A DNA stretch of 64,000 nt from Catenulispora yoronensis (GCF_039531695.1 NZ_BAAAQN010000018.1:62001-126000); one strand, 5' to 3'. Shown: positions 44,911 through 53,646, numbered from the stretch's first letter. A program made the numbers and translations. Notes: generated by a model from the letters alone, not told the origin.

Positions 44911-45873
44911 ATGCCCATCCCGCGTCGTGCGCCGTCCGTCCCCCGTCCGCGTCCTCGTCCCGTCGTTCCGGCCGCGGCGGCCGCGCTGGCCGTCGCCACG
45001 GCGGCGACACTCGTGCTCGGCGGCTGTGTGAAGGCCGCCGACCGGCCCGGCGCGGCCGGGGGCCGGCTGGACGTGGTGGCCGGGTTCTATCCCTTCGCGT
45101 TCCTGGCCGAGCGGATCGGCGGGTCGCATGTGCAGGTGCGGAACCTCACCAAGCCCGGTGCCGAGCCGCACGATCTGGAGCTGACGCCGTCGCAGGTGGC
45201 GGCGGTCGGCCTGGCCGATCTGGCGATCTACGAGAAGGGGCTGCAGCCGCTGGTGGACTCGGCGGTCGCGCAGGAGAAGCCGAAGGCCGCGCTGGACGCC
45301 GCGACCGTGGTGCACCTGGAGAACCACGGCGACCTGGGCGAGGGCGACAGCCGCAGCGACGACCCGCACATCTGGCTGGACCCGGTGGACTTCGCCAAGG
45401 TCGGGGACGCGGTGTCGGCCAAGTTGCAGCAGGTGGACCCGGCGCACGCCGCGGACTACCGGGCCAACCAGGCCGCGCTGGACGCGGATCTGAAGTCGCT
45501 GGACGCCGACTACCGGGCCGGTCTGGCCCAGTGCCAGCGCAAGGCCATCGTCACCAGCCATGCCGCGTTCGGGTACCTGGCCGAGCGGTACGGGCTGACG
45601 CAGGTCCCGATCGCGGGCCTGTCCCCGGACGACGAGCCGTCCGCGTCCCACCTCGCGAAGATCCAGGACCTGATCAAGACTGAGGGCGTGACCACGGTCT
45701 TCTTCGAGACCCTGGCCAGCCCCAAGACCGCGCAGACGCTCGCGGCGGACACCGGGACGAAGGCCGCGGTGCTCGACCCGATCGAGGGGGTCCAGGACCC
45801 CTCGAAGCAGGACTACCTCTCCGTGATGCGCGACAACCTCGCCGCGCTCCGTTCCGCGTTGGGATGCGCCTGA
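44911..45873 (+). CDS. znuA: Zinc ABC transporter substrate-binding lipoprotein
   Basis: 320 residues from ATG 44911. No SD is visible and the Zur box is 20 bases upstream, so the mRNA may be nearly leaderless. A lipobox LVLGGC gives a lipidated Cys. Cluster A-I family blocks follow: VVAGFYPFAFLAERIGGSHV, NLTKPGAEPHDLELTPSQV (metal His), DPHIWLDPVDFAKVGDAV, VTSHAAFGYLAERYGL (metal His), VFFETLASPKTAQTLAADTG. It binds Zn2+ outside the membrane and hands it to ZnuB. The usual His-rich loop is short here (VVHLENHGDLGEGDS). Confidence 0.92.
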   Translation: MPIPRRAPSVPRPRPRPVVPAAAAALAVATAATLVLGGCVKAADRPGAAGGRLDVVAGFYPFAFLAERIGGSHVQVRNLTKPGAEPHDLELTPSQVAAVGLADLAIYEKGLQPLVDSAVAQEKPKAALDAATVVHLENHGDLGEGDSRSDDPHIWLDPVDFAKVGDAVSAKLQQVDPAHAADYRANQAALDADLKSLDADYRAGLAQCQRKAIVTSHAAFGYLAERYGLTQVPIAGLSPDDEPSASHLAKIQDLIKTEGVTTVFFETLASPKTAQTLAADTGTKAAVLDPIEGVQDPSKQDYLSVMRDNLAALRSALGCA

Positions 45874-46724
45874 TGGCCCGTGACACCTCCGACATAACGG
45901 TTCCGGCCGTGGCGGCCCACCAGGTGACGGTGGCGCTCGGCGGACGGGCGATCCTGCACGGCGTCGACCTGACGGTGCGCCGCGGTGAGACGGTCGCGCT
46001 GCTGGGCGCCAACGGCTCCGGCAAGTCCACGCTGGTCAAGACGATCGTCGGGCTGTATCCGGTGGACGGCGGCCGGATCGAGCTGTTCGGCACGCCGCTG
46101 CCCGGGTTCCGGTCCTGGCAGCGGGTCGGCTACGTCCCGCAGCGCACCACCGCGGCGGCGGGCGTGCCGGCCACGGTCGGCGAGGTGGTGGCGAGCGGCC
46201 TGCTGACGCCGCGGACCTGGATCAGCCGGCGCGGCCGGGCCGACCGCGGCGCGGTCCGCGAAGCGCTGGCGACCGTCGGGATGCTGGACCGGATCGGCGA
46301 CCCGGTGGCGGCGCTGTCCGGCGGCCAGCAGCAGCGGGTGCTGATCGCGCGGGCCCTGGCGCGCCGCCCGGACCTGCTGATCATGGACGAGCCGATGGCC
46401 GGGGTCGACCTGGTCAGCCAGCAAACGTTCGCGGACACGCTGGGCGAGCTGTCGAAGCAGGGCACCACGATCCTGCTGGTGCTGCACGAGCTGGGGCCGC
46501 TGGCGCCGCTCATCGATCGGACCGTGGTGCTGCGGTCCGGAGTGGTGCTGTATGACGGGGCGCCGGTGGAGCACGGCGAGGACGACCCGTTCCACGGCCA
46601 CGAACGGCCCGAGCACGACCATGTGCATCCGCACGACGCGCCGAGCGAGGCGCCGGGGACGCCGGCGTGTCCGCCCGGGCCCACGCCGGTGGACACGCTG
46701 AAGGTGAAGGAGGCTCGGGCATGA
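45873..46724 (+). CDS. znuC: Zinc ABC transporter ATPase
   Basis: 283 residues; ATG 45873 shares a base with the znuA TGA, and ATG 45864 is an alternative. Walker A is GANGSGKSTL, Q-loop GYVPQRTT, signature ALSGGQQQRVLIARALARRP, Walker B LLIMDEPMAGVD and H-loop LVLHELG. The C-terminal tail is His/Asp-rich (HGHERPEHDHVHPHD), a likely cytoplasmic zinc-binding or sensing tail not needed for the ATPase fold. It powers ZnuB. The stop overlaps the next ATG (ATGA). Confidence 0.92.
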   Translation: MARDTSDITVPAVAAHQVTVALGGRAILHGVDLTVRRGETVALLGANGSGKSTLVKTIVGLYPVDGGRIELFGTPLPGFRSWQRVGYVPQRTTAAAGVPATVGEVVASGLLTPRTWISRRGRADRGAVREALATVGMLDRIGDPVAALSGGQQQRVLIARALARRPDLLIMDEPMAGVDLVSQQTFADTLGELSKQGTTILLVLHELGPLAPLIDRTVVLRSGVVLYDGAPVEHGEDDPFHGHERPEHDHVHPHDAPSEAPGTPACPPGPTPVDTLKVKEARA

Positions 46725-46894
46725 GGGGCCTCGCGGCGCGCGCCGGAGCGGCGGGCACCACAGCGGCAGGCACCGCACGAGCCGCGAAGGCTATGGCATC
46801 GGCCTCGGCCCTGGCGTCGGCCTTGGCGTCGGCCCCGACCACGACCCCGTTTTCCACCCCGCTCCCCGCACCGGAGGCAGGTCCCGCATGCTGA
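46721..46894 (+). CDS. Small Ala-rich ORF coupled between znuC and znuB
   Basis: 57 codons from ATG 46721, which overlaps the znuC stop as ATGA, to TGA 46892-46894, which overlaps the first codons of znuB (ATGCTGA). The product (MRGLAARAGAAGTTAAGTAR, repeated ASALASALASAP, ending PEAGPAC) has no recognised domain. The double overlap would let ribosomes pass from znuC to znuB. It may be a real small protein, a coupling device, or a degenerate gene. The znuB SD (GGAGG) lies inside it. Confidence 0.4.
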   Translation: MRGLAARAGAAGTTAAGTARAAKAMASASALASALASAPTTTPFSTPLPAPEAGPAC

Positions 46895-47910
46895 GCGACA
46901 CCATCTTCGGCCTGGCCTTCATGCAGAGGGCGTTCCTGGCCGCGCTGGTCATCGGTTTGGCGGCGCCGGCAATCGGCACGTATCTGGTGCAGCGGCGGTT
47001 GGCGCTGATGGGTGACGGCCTCGGGCATGTGGCGTTGACCGGTGTCGGGCTGGGCCTGATCACGAAGACGTCGCCGGTGTGGGGGGCGGTGCTGGTCGCG
47101 GTGGCGGGCGCGGTGGCGGTGGAGCTGATCCGCGAGCGGGCCAAGGCCAGTGGTGATGTGGCGTTGGCGATGTTGTTCTACGGGGGTCTGGCCGGCGGGT
47201 CGATGTTGATCTCGCTGTCCGGCGGCAACGCGAACCTGAACTCGTATTTGTTCGGGTCGATCCTGTCGACGTCGCCGGGCGACTTGTGGGCGATCGCGGC
47301 GTTGGCGGTGGGTGTGCTGCTGGTGACGTTGGGGCTGCGGCGGGCGTTGTTCGCGGTGTGCCAGGACGAGGAGTTCGCGCGGGTGGCGGGGCTGCCGGTG
47401 CGGAGTCTGAACCTGCTGCTGGCGGTCACGACCGCGGTGACGGTGACGGTGGGCATGCGGGTGGTGGGGGTGCTGATGGTCAGTGCCCTGATGGTGGTGC
47501 CGGTGGCGGCGGCGCAGCAGGTGACGCGGGCGTTCGCGGCGACGATGGGGCTGGCGATGGTGATCGGGGTGGGGGCGGCGATGTCGGGGGTCACGATGTC
47601 GTACTACGCGGACACGCCGCCCGGGGCGTCGATCGTGCTGATCGCGATCGGGGTGTTCCTGCTGGCCAGCATCGGCGCCGGGTTGCTGCACCGGCGGCGG
47701 GGCCGGTCGGAGGCGCGGACGCCGGCCGGGCCGGGTTCGAGGCCGGGCGCCGGTTCGAGGCCGGGCTCGGGCGCCGGTTCGGGCGCCCGTCCGAGGCCGG
47801 GCTCAGGCGCCGGTCCGGGCTCCGGCAGCTCCGGGTCGCGTCCGGGCGCCCCGGTTTCGGATCCGCGGACGCAACCACCGGCCGCCACCGCCCCGAGCCT
47901 GCCACAATGA
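46888..47910 (+). CDS. znuB: Zinc ABC transporter permease
   Basis: 340 residues from ATG 46888 with GGAGG nine bases upstream. About eight or nine membrane segments of the ABC-3 family are visible (RAFLAALVIGLAAPAIGTYL, LMGDGLGHVALTGVGLGLI, LWAIAALAVGVLLVTLGLRR, VVGVLMVSALMVVPVAAAQQ, SIVLIAIGVFLLASIGAGLL). A ~70-residue Gly/Ser/Pro/Arg tail follows the last segment and is not part of the family fold. It forms the membrane channel for zinc with ZnuC and ZnuA. Confidence 0.93.
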   Translation: MLSDTIFGLAFMQRAFLAALVIGLAAPAIGTYLVQRRLALMGDGLGHVALTGVGLGLITKTSPVWGAVLVAVAGAVAVELIRERAKASGDVALAMLFYGGLAGGSMLISLSGGNANLNSYLFGSILSTSPGDLWAIAALAVGVLLVTLGLRRALFAVCQDEEFARVAGLPVRSLNLLLAVTTAVTVTVGMRVVGVLMVSALMVVPVAAAQQVTRAFAATMGLAMVIGVGAAMSGVTMSYYADTPPGASIVLIAIGVFLLASIGAGLLHRRRGRSEARTPAGPGSRPGAGSRPGSGAGSGARPRPGSGAGPGSGSSGSRPGAPVSDPRTQPPAATAPSLPQ

Positions 47911-47972
47911 CTGCTGGCCGTCGTGCCCGCAGCTCCGCGCCGCACGCCACCGCACCGCTAGGAGAAGCCACA

Positions 47973-48407
47973 GTGAGCACCGCAGACAACTCCGGCGACC
48001 ACGAGGCCGCTCGCGGCCTGCCCACTCAGGGCCGTTCGACCCGGCAGCGGTCGGCGGTCGCGGCCCTGCTGGACGAGGTCGACGATTTCCGCAGCGCCCA
48101 GGATCTGCACGATCTGCTGAAGCAGCGCGGCGAGTCGGTGGGGCTGACCACGGTCTACCGGGCGTTGCAGTCGCTGGCCGACGCCGGCGAGGTGGACGTG
48201 CTGCGCACCGGCGACCGGGAGGTCATCTACCGCCGCTGCTCGACGCCGCGGCACCATCACCACTTGGTGTGCCGGGAGTGCGGGAAGACCGTGGAGGTCG
48301 AGGGTCCGGCGGTGGTGGAGAGCTGGGCGGAGCGGGTCGCGGCCGAGCACGGCTACTCGAATGTGTCGCACACGCTGGAGATTTTCGGTACCTGCGGCGA
48401 CCACTGA
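47973..48407 (+). CDS. zur: Fur-family zinc uptake regulator
   Basis: 144 residues from GTG 47973 (AGGAG eight bases upstream); an ATG at 47907 overlapping the znuB stop could give a longer form. The winged helix is TRQRSAVAALLDEVDDFRSA ... VGLTTVYRALQSLADAGEVD. The metal sites are HHHHLVCRECGKTVEVEG and the closing GTCGDH, giving the structural Cys4 and regulatory His ligands of Zur. Being the last gene of the znu operon, with a Zur box in front, implies autoregulated zinc homeostasis. Confidence 0.93.
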   Translation: MSTADNSGDHEAARGLPTQGRSTRQRSAVAALLDEVDDFRSAQDLHDLLKQRGESVGLTTVYRALQSLADAGEVDVLRTGDREVIYRRCSTPRHHHHLVCRECGKTVEVEGPAVVESWAERVAAEHGYSNVSHTLEIFGTCGDH

Positions 48408-48698
48408 CGGCGCCGGCCACGCGGAACGCCGAACCCCCGGACCGCACCGGACCCGGGGACTGCACCGGACCGAACACGCAGACCGTGCAGACCGTGCAGA
48501 CACCGCAGACCGCTCCGACCTCCGCCAGGGCGGGGACGGTAGTTTGGGGCCACGGCGCGGGGGTGCGCCGCGACCGTCGCATGTTCGCGGAGCGCCCCCG
48601 GGCCGCTCCGCCACCACTCCCCCATCACTCGGCCCGCCACTCCCCCGCCGCGCCGCGCAGCTCGGCCCGCAAGCCGCCCCACTCCCCCGCCGCCCCGC

Positions 48699-49589
48699 CT
48701 ACCCCTCGTCCGGGTCGGCGTACTCGCTCTCGTCGTACTCGGGCCCGGACTCGGCGGCGAACTGCTCCTCGTTGGTGATGGCGCCGCCGTACCGCCGGTC
48801 GCGGCCGGCGAAGACTTCACAGGCCCGCCACAAGTTGGTGCGGTCGAAGTCCGGCCACAGGGCCTCGTCGAAGTACAGCTCGGCGTAGGCGGACTGCCAC
48901 ATCAGGAAGTTCGACGTGCGGTGCTCGCCCGAGGAGCGGATGAACAGGTCGACGTCGGGCATGTCCGGCTCGTCGAGGTAGCGGCCGACGGTGCGCTCGT
49001 TGATCTTCTCCGGGTCCAGGCGGCCGGCCTTGATGTCGCGGCCCATGGCGACCATGGCGTCGGCGATCTCCCACCGGCCGCCGTAGTTGACGCACATGGT
49101 GAGGGTGAGGAGCTTGTTGTCCTTGGTGCGCTCCTCAGCCCATTCCAGCTCGTCGATGACCGACTTCCACAGCCGGGGCCGGCGGCCGGCCCAGCGGATG
49201 CGGACGCCGAGCTCGTCCATCTCGCCGATGCGGCGGCGGATGGTGTCGCGGTTGAAGCCCATGAGGAAGCGCACTTCCTCCGGCGAGCGCTTCCAGTTCT
49301 CGGTGGAGAAGGCGTAGGCCGAGATGTGGGTGATGCCGCCGAGCTGCACGGCACCCTCGACGACGTCGAACAGCGAGGCCTCGCCGATCTTGTGGCCCTC
49401 GATGCGGGACAGGCCGCGCTCCTTGGCCCAGCGGCCGTTGCCGTCCATCACCACGGCCACGTGCCGGGGCACCAGGTCCAGCGGGATGTCCGGCGGCAGC
49501 GCGCCGCGCTTGTGCGGGAAGGGGTCCCGCAGGACGCCGGGCTGCCGCTTGGCGAGGCGCTCCTCCAGGATCCGTCGGGTCAGTCTCAC
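48699..49589 (-). CDS. uppS: Isoprenyl (undecaprenyl-type) diphosphate synthase, cis type
   Basis: 296 residues from GTG 49589 (VRLTRRILEERLAKRQP). cis-Prenyltransferase motifs are clear: VPRHVAVVMDGNGRWAKERG (catalytic Asp), GHKIGEASLFDVVEGAVQLG, SAYAFSTENWKRSPEEV, and VDLFIRSSGEHRTSNFLMWQ SAYAELYF. It elongates allylic diphosphate with IPP to make the lipid carrier for peptidoglycan and other polymers. A Glu/Asp-rich C-terminal tail follows. It lies 50 bp downstream of recO on the same strand. Confidence 0.95.
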   Translation of the reverse strand: MRLTRRILEERLAKRQPGVLRDPFPHKRGALPPDIPLDLVPRHVAVVMDGNGRWAKERGLSRIEGHKIGEASLFDVVEGAVQLGGITHISAYAFSTENWKRSPEEVRFLMGFNRDTIRRRIGEMDELGVRIRWAGRRPRLWKSVIDELEWAEERTKDNKLLTLTMCVNYGGRWEIADAMVAMGRDIKAGRLDPEKINERTVGRYLDEPDMPDVDLFIRSSGEHRTSNFLMWQSAYAELYFDEALWPDFDRTNLWRACEVFAGRDRRYGGAITNEEQFAAESGPEYDESEYADPDEG

Positions 49590-49638
49590 CGGTCCACCTA
49601 TCTCGTCCTCGTGTCGCTGTTCGCGCGCGCCGGGCGCT

Positions 49639-50370
49639 TCATCGTTCGACCAGCCGCAGGGAGCGCAGGCCGCGCTCCAGGTGCCACTGCAAGTAGGCGG
49701 CGACCAGGCCGCTGCCTTCGCGCCGGCATTTGTCGGCGCTGGCGTCGGCGGCGCCCCAGTCCCCGGCGAGCAACGCGCCCAGCAGGGCGAGTGTCTCACG
49801 GGCCGGCGCCACCGACCCCGAGGGCTTGCAGTCCGAGCACACCGCCCCGCCGGCCGGCAGGTTGAAGAACCGGTGCGGGCCCGGGTCGCCGCAGCGGGCG
49901 CAGTCCTCGAAGGACGGCGCGTAGCCGGCGACGGCCAGGGAGCGCAGCAGGAACGCGTCCAGGACCAGTCCGGCGGAGTGCTCGCCGGAGGCCAATGTAC
50001 GCAACGCGCCGACCAGCAGCAGATATTGCTGCACGGCGGGCACATCATCTTCACTCAGCCGTTCCGCGGCTTCCAGCATCGCCTGGCCGGCGGTGTAGGC
50101 GGGGTAGTCGGCGACCAGGGTGCCGCCGTACGCCGCCAGCGTCTCGGCCTGGGTGACCAGGTGCAGGTCGCGGCCTTGTTTCTCGAAGATCTGGACGTCG
50201 ACGAAGGTGAACGGTTCCAGCCGGGAGCCGAATTTGGACGAGGTGCGGCGCACGCCTTTGGCCACGGCGCGGACCCGGCCCCGGTCGCGGGTGAGGAAGG
50301 TGATGATGCGGTCCGCCTCACCGAGGTTGCGGGTGCGCAGGACAACGCCTTCGTCGCGGTGCAGGGGCAT
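49639..50370 (-). CDS. recO: DNA repair protein RecO
   Basis: 243 residues from ATG 50370 (MPLHRDEGVVLRTRNLGEAD). The N-terminal OB fold includes RIITFLTRDRGRVRAVAKGV, and a helical domain includes ALRTLASGEHSAGLVLDAFL. A zinc finger C-x2-C ... C-x2-C is seen in FEDCARCGDPG and GGAVCSDCKPSG. It anneals DNA and loads RecA with RecR in the RecFOR pathway. Gene order era...recO-uppS is conserved in actinobacteria. Confidence 0.93.
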   Translation of the reverse strand: MPLHRDEGVVLRTRNLGEADRIITFLTRDRGRVRAVAKGVRRTSSKFGSRLEPFTFVDVQIFEKQGRDLHLVTQAETLAAYGGTLVADYPAYTAGQAMLEAAERLSEDDVPAVQQYLLLVGALRTLASGEHSAGLVLDAFLLRSLAVAGYAPSFEDCARCGDPGPHRFFNLPAGGAVCSDCKPSGSVAPARETLALLGALLAGDWGAADASADKCRREGSGLVAAYLQWHLERGLRSLRLVER

Positions 50371-50402
50371 TGTCCAAGTGTAGGCGCCGGCGCGGACGGT
50401 GA

Positions 50403-50435
50403 GGGCCCGCGTGACCGAAGTGGTCACGCGGGCCC
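50403..50435 (-). terminator. Terminator hairpin after the TerB-like gene
   Basis: Arms 50403-50416 and 50422-50435 (gggcccgcgtgacc and its complement) around a 5-nt loop lie 105 bases beyond the stop at 50540 and just before recO. Confidence 0.75.
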
Positions 50436-50539
50436 GGGTGGCGGCTGGGGAGGCGCTGCGCGGTGACGCGAGCGCCGCGATCGCCGCGTGGTGCTGCGAA
50501 TGCCCAAGGTGCCGCGTGGTGCTGCGGTTACTGCTGGGG

Positions 50540-51739
50540 TTACTGCTGGTTCGAGGACCAGGCGCCGGGTTCCCGGTGGTCCCGGGTGACGTGCGTGGGT
50601 TCCTCGGCCGGGTCGGCCGGGCGCTGCGGCGGGACCTGGTTCCTGGGCACGACCATCGTCTCCATCGCCGAGGAGTCGGAGAGGACGTCGTCCGCCGCGT
50701 CGGTGACCGGGGCGACCGGGGCCGCGACCGGCGGCGCCGGAGCGGCCAGCGGGGCGGCGGGGGCCGCGATCACGACGGTCTCGGCGGTCGGTACCGGGAT
50801 GGTCAGGTCCGGGTCGGCAGCCGGAGCCGCCGGGGCCGCCTGCGCCGCCGGAGGAGCCACCTGAGCAGGAGCCGCCGGAGCCGCAGCCGCCGGCTTCGGC
50901 GGAATCAGCATCGTCTCCATCGACGAGGTGTCCTGCACCAGCGTCGCATGCGGCGCCGGCTGTGCCGGCTGCGCCTGAGCCGCCGGCTTCGGCGGGATCA
51001 GCATGGTCTCCATCGACGACGACGTGTCGACGTGCGTCGCGTTCTGGTCGAACCGCGGCGGCACCGCGTCCTGCACCGCCCCGTAGGACCCGCTCGGCGT
51101 CTGGAACCCGGTGTGGCTGCCCGTGTTCCCGCCGACCCCTGCTGGCGGCACAGAAGCGACGACTCCGGCCACGTGCGCCTGCGTCATCCCCAGCGCCGCG
51201 CCGACCATGTCGATGACGGCGCGTTCGGCGGCGTCCACCGGCCCGTCGGCGGCGGCCACGCGGATCGCGCCGCGCACCATCGCCTCGCGTCCGGTCTCCG
51301 GCAGCTGCCCGGCGAGCCCGCCCAGCAGCTGCGTGAGGTCGTCCGGGACCACCTGCATGTCCTGCGCGAGGTTCGCCTCGGAGTAGCCCACCGCGCCGGC
51401 CGTCACGATCTCCTCGACCGCCACCGCGCGCGCTGCGGGGTTTCCTGCGCCGCCTCGGCGGAGCACGTTGACCATGACGCCGCGTACCGCGTTCTGGAGG
51501 CGGTCGGTGAACTGCGCGGCGGTGGGCCGGGCCAGTACGGACTCGCGGAAGTCGGTCTTGCAGTGGGTGCAGCGGATGAATTCGCCGATGGTCTTAAGCG
51601 GAATCAGCGGGATGAAGAACAAAGTGAAGAACCGTTGCGCGCGCCGCCGCTGATACTCCCGGTCGGTGCCGCAGCTCGGGCACGAGAACACCCCCGTGCC
51701 GACGACCCGGAAGACGGTCCGCCAGCCCCAGATAATCAT
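50540..51739 (-). CDS. Zinc-ribbon/TerB-like protein with repeated SSMETM motifs
   Basis: 399 residues from ATG 51739 (MIIWGWRTVFRVVGTG), preceded at 10 bases by GGAGGGG. A zinc ribbon (FSCPSCGTDREY ... IRCTHCKTDF) flanks a hydrophobic segment (FFTLFFIPLIPL). A helical TerB-like domain (REAMVRGAIRVAAADGPVDA, AERAVIDMVGAALGMT) follows. The long Pro/Ala tail carries three related motifs, SSSMETMLIPPKP, SSMETMLIPPKP and SSAMETMVVP. The motifs look like docking or phosphorylation sites; that is inference. Location probably membrane-associated and cytoplasmic. Function unknown. Confidence 0.75.
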   Translation of the reverse strand: MIIWGWRTVFRVVGTGVFSCPSCGTDREYQRRRAQRFFTLFFIPLIPLKTIGEFIRCTHCKTDFRESVLARPTAAQFTDRLQNAVRGVMVNVLRRGGAGNPAARAVAVEEIVTAGAVGYSEANLAQDMQVVPDDLTQLLGGLAGQLPETGREAMVRGAIRVAAADGPVDAAERAVIDMVGAALGMTQAHVAGVVASVPPAGVGGNTGSHTGFQTPSGSYGAVQDAVPPRFDQNATHVDTSSSMETMLIPPKPAAQAQPAQPAPHATLVQDTSSMETMLIPPKPAAAAPAAPAQVAPPAAQAAPAAPAADPDLTIPVPTAETVVIAAPAAPLAAPAPPVAAPVAPVTDAADDVLSDSSAMETMVVPRNQVPPQRPADPAEEPTHVTRDHREPGAWSSNQQ

Positions 51740-51751
51740 TGGTACGAATCC

Positions 51752-51780
51752 CCTCCGTTCCGCTCGCTGCGGAACGGAGG
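51752..51780 (-). promoter_or_regulatory. Hairpin between leuA and the TerB-like gene that contains its ribosome binding site
   Basis: Arms 51752-51762 and 51770-51780 (cctccgttccg and its complement) with a 7-nt loop begin 13 bases before the TerB-like ATG. The proximal arm, read on the minus strand, contains GGAGG, the SD of that gene. It can serve as the leuA terminator and could also mask translation initiation. Confidence 0.55.
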
Positions 51781-51852
51781 AGATCCTGCCATACGGCCGC
51801 GTGTGAGAAACAGTGTTGTGCGGAAGCGCGGGCGGCGGCGGCCGGTTTCCGG

Positions 51853-53586
51853 TCAGCGGAAGGCGCGGTTGACGGCGGAGACGATGGCCTTCAGCGAGGC
51901 GGTGACGATGTTGGCGTCGATGCCGACGCCCCACAGGACGCGGCCGCCGATGGCGCATTCGACGTAGGAGGCGGCTTTCGCGTCCTCGCCGGAGGTCAGC
52001 GCGTGTTCGACGTAGTCCAGGACGCGTACGTCGATGCCGACGCCGCTGAGCAGGTTGGTGAAGGCGTCGATGGGGCCGTTGCCGACGCCTTCCAGGGTGG
52101 TGGTGCCGCCGTCGACGGACAGGTCGACGCGCAGCTGGTCCTTCTCCTCCACGGCCGAGGAGGAGTGGTGGCCCAGCAGCCGCAGCCGGCCCCAGGGGGC
52201 GGCCGGGTTCGGCAGGTATTCGTCGATGAAGCAGTCCCAGATCTCCTCGGGGGTGACCTCGCCGCCTTCGGCGTCGGTCTTGGCCTGGATGACCTGGGAG
52301 AATTCGATCTGTGCGCGGCGCGGCAGGTCCAGCTGGTGCTCGGTCTTCAGGATGTAGGCGACGCCGCCCTTGCCGGACTGGGAGTTGACGCGGATCACGG
52401 CCTCGTAGGTGCGGCCGACGTCCTTGGGGTCGATGGGCAGGTAGGGCACGGCCCAGACGATCTCGTCGACGGTCTTGCCGGCGGTCGCGGCGTCCCGCTC
52501 CAGGTGTTCGAAGCCCTTCTTGATGGCGTCCTGGTGGGAGCCGGAGAAGGCGGTGTAGACCAGGTCGCCGCCGTAGGGGTGGCGGGGGTGGACGGGCAGC
52601 TGGTTGCAGTATTCGACGGTGCGGCGGACCTCGTCGATGTCGGAGAAGTCGATCTGCGGGTCGACGCCCTGGGAGAACAGGTTCAGGCCCAGGGTGACCA
52701 GGCAGACGTTGCCGGTGCGTTCGCCGTTGCCGAACAGGCAGCCCTCGATGCGGTCGGCGCCGGCCTGGTAGCCCAGTTCGGCGGCGGCGACGGCGGTGCC
52801 GCGGTCGTTGTGGGGGTGCAGCGACAGCACGATGGAGTCGCGGCGTTCCAAGTTGCGGTGCATCCACTCGATGGAGTCGGCGTAGACATTGGGGGTGGCC
52901 ATCTCGACGGTGGCCGGCAGGTTGATGATGACCTTGCGGTCGGGGGTGGGCTGCCACACCTCGGTGACGGCGTTGCACACCTCGACGGCGTACTCCAGCT
53001 CGGTGCCGGTGTAGGACTCGGGCGAGTACTCGAAGTAGATCTCGGTGCGGGTGCCGTCGGCGCGGGGCGGCATGGTGTCGGCGTACTGCTGGCAGACCTT
53101 GGCACCGTTGACGGCGATCTGGGTGATGCCGGCCTTGTCCAGGCCGAAGACGACGCGCCGCTGGAGGGTGGAGGTGGAGTTGTACAGGTGGACGATGGCC
53201 TGCTTGGCACCCCGGACCGATTCGAACGTGCGTTCGATCAGTTCTTCGCGGGCCTGGGTCAGCACCTGGATCACCACGTCGTCGGGGATCCGGTCCTCTT
53301 CGATGATCTGCCGCACGAAGTCGTAGTCGGTCTGCGAGGCGGCCGGGAACCCGACCTCGATCTCCTTGTAGCCCATGGCCACCAGCAGTTCGAACATCTT
53401 CAGCTTGCGGGCCGGGGACATCGGGTCGATCAGGGCCTGGTTGCCGTCGCGCAGGTCCACGGCGCACCAGCGCGGAGCCTGGGTGATCGCCTTGTCGGGC
53501 CAGGCCCGGTCCTGGATGCCGACCGGCGGGAACGGCACGTACTTGTGGATCGGCATGCCCGACGGCTGTTGCGGCTGTACTCGCAT
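51853..53586 (-). CDS. leuA: 2-isopropylmalate synthase
   Basis: 577 residues from ATG 53586 (MRVQPQQPSGMPIHKYVPFP). TIM-barrel catalytic motifs are APRWCAVDLRDGNQALIDPM (metal Asp), LHPHNDRGTAVAAAELGYQA (metal HxH region) and IEGCLFGNGERTGNVCLVTL. The C-terminal LeuA regulatory domain (PIDAFTNLLSGVGIDVRVLD, EHALTSGEDAKAASYVECAI) provides leucine feedback inhibition. It is the long-form enzyme typical of actinobacteria. It condenses acetyl-CoA and 2-ketoisovalerate in leucine synthesis. Upstream is a leucine-coded leader peptide with an attenuator hairpin. Confidence 0.96.
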   Translation of the reverse strand: MRVQPQQPSGMPIHKYVPFPPVGIQDRAWPDKAITQAPRWCAVDLRDGNQALIDPMSPARKLKMFELLVAMGYKEIEVGFPAASQTDYDFVRQIIEEDRIPDDVVIQVLTQAREELIERTFESVRGAKQAIVHLYNSTSTLQRRVVFGLDKAGITQIAVNGAKVCQQYADTMPPRADGTRTEIYFEYSPESYTGTELEYAVEVCNAVTEVWQPTPDRKVIINLPATVEMATPNVYADSIEWMHRNLERRDSIVLSLHPHNDRGTAVAAAELGYQAGADRIEGCLFGNGERTGNVCLVTLGLNLFSQGVDPQIDFSDIDEVRRTVEYCNQLPVHPRHPYGGDLVYTAFSGSHQDAIKKGFEHLERDAATAGKTVDEIVWAVPYLPIDPKDVGRTYEAVIRVNSQSGKGGVAYILKTEHQLDLPRRAQIEFSQVIQAKTDAEGGEVTPEEIWDCFIDEYLPNPAAPWGRLRLLGHHSSSAVEEKDQLRVDLSVDGGTTTLEGVGNGPIDAFTNLLSGVGIDVRVLDYVEHALTSGEDAKAASYVECAIGGRVLWGVGIDANIVTASLKAIVSAVNRAFR

Positions 53587-53646
53587 AGTGCTCAGAACTC
53601 CCTGGAGGTCTCCAACGACGGGGACGGCCGACGGCAACACGAACTG

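Noticed and set aside
50540..53467. A 975-codon open frame on the minus strand covering the TerB-like gene and leuA
   Set aside because: Only the part from 51739 down has real coding character. The rest is an Arg/Pro/His-rich shadow of leuA read out of frame, common in very GC-rich DNA.
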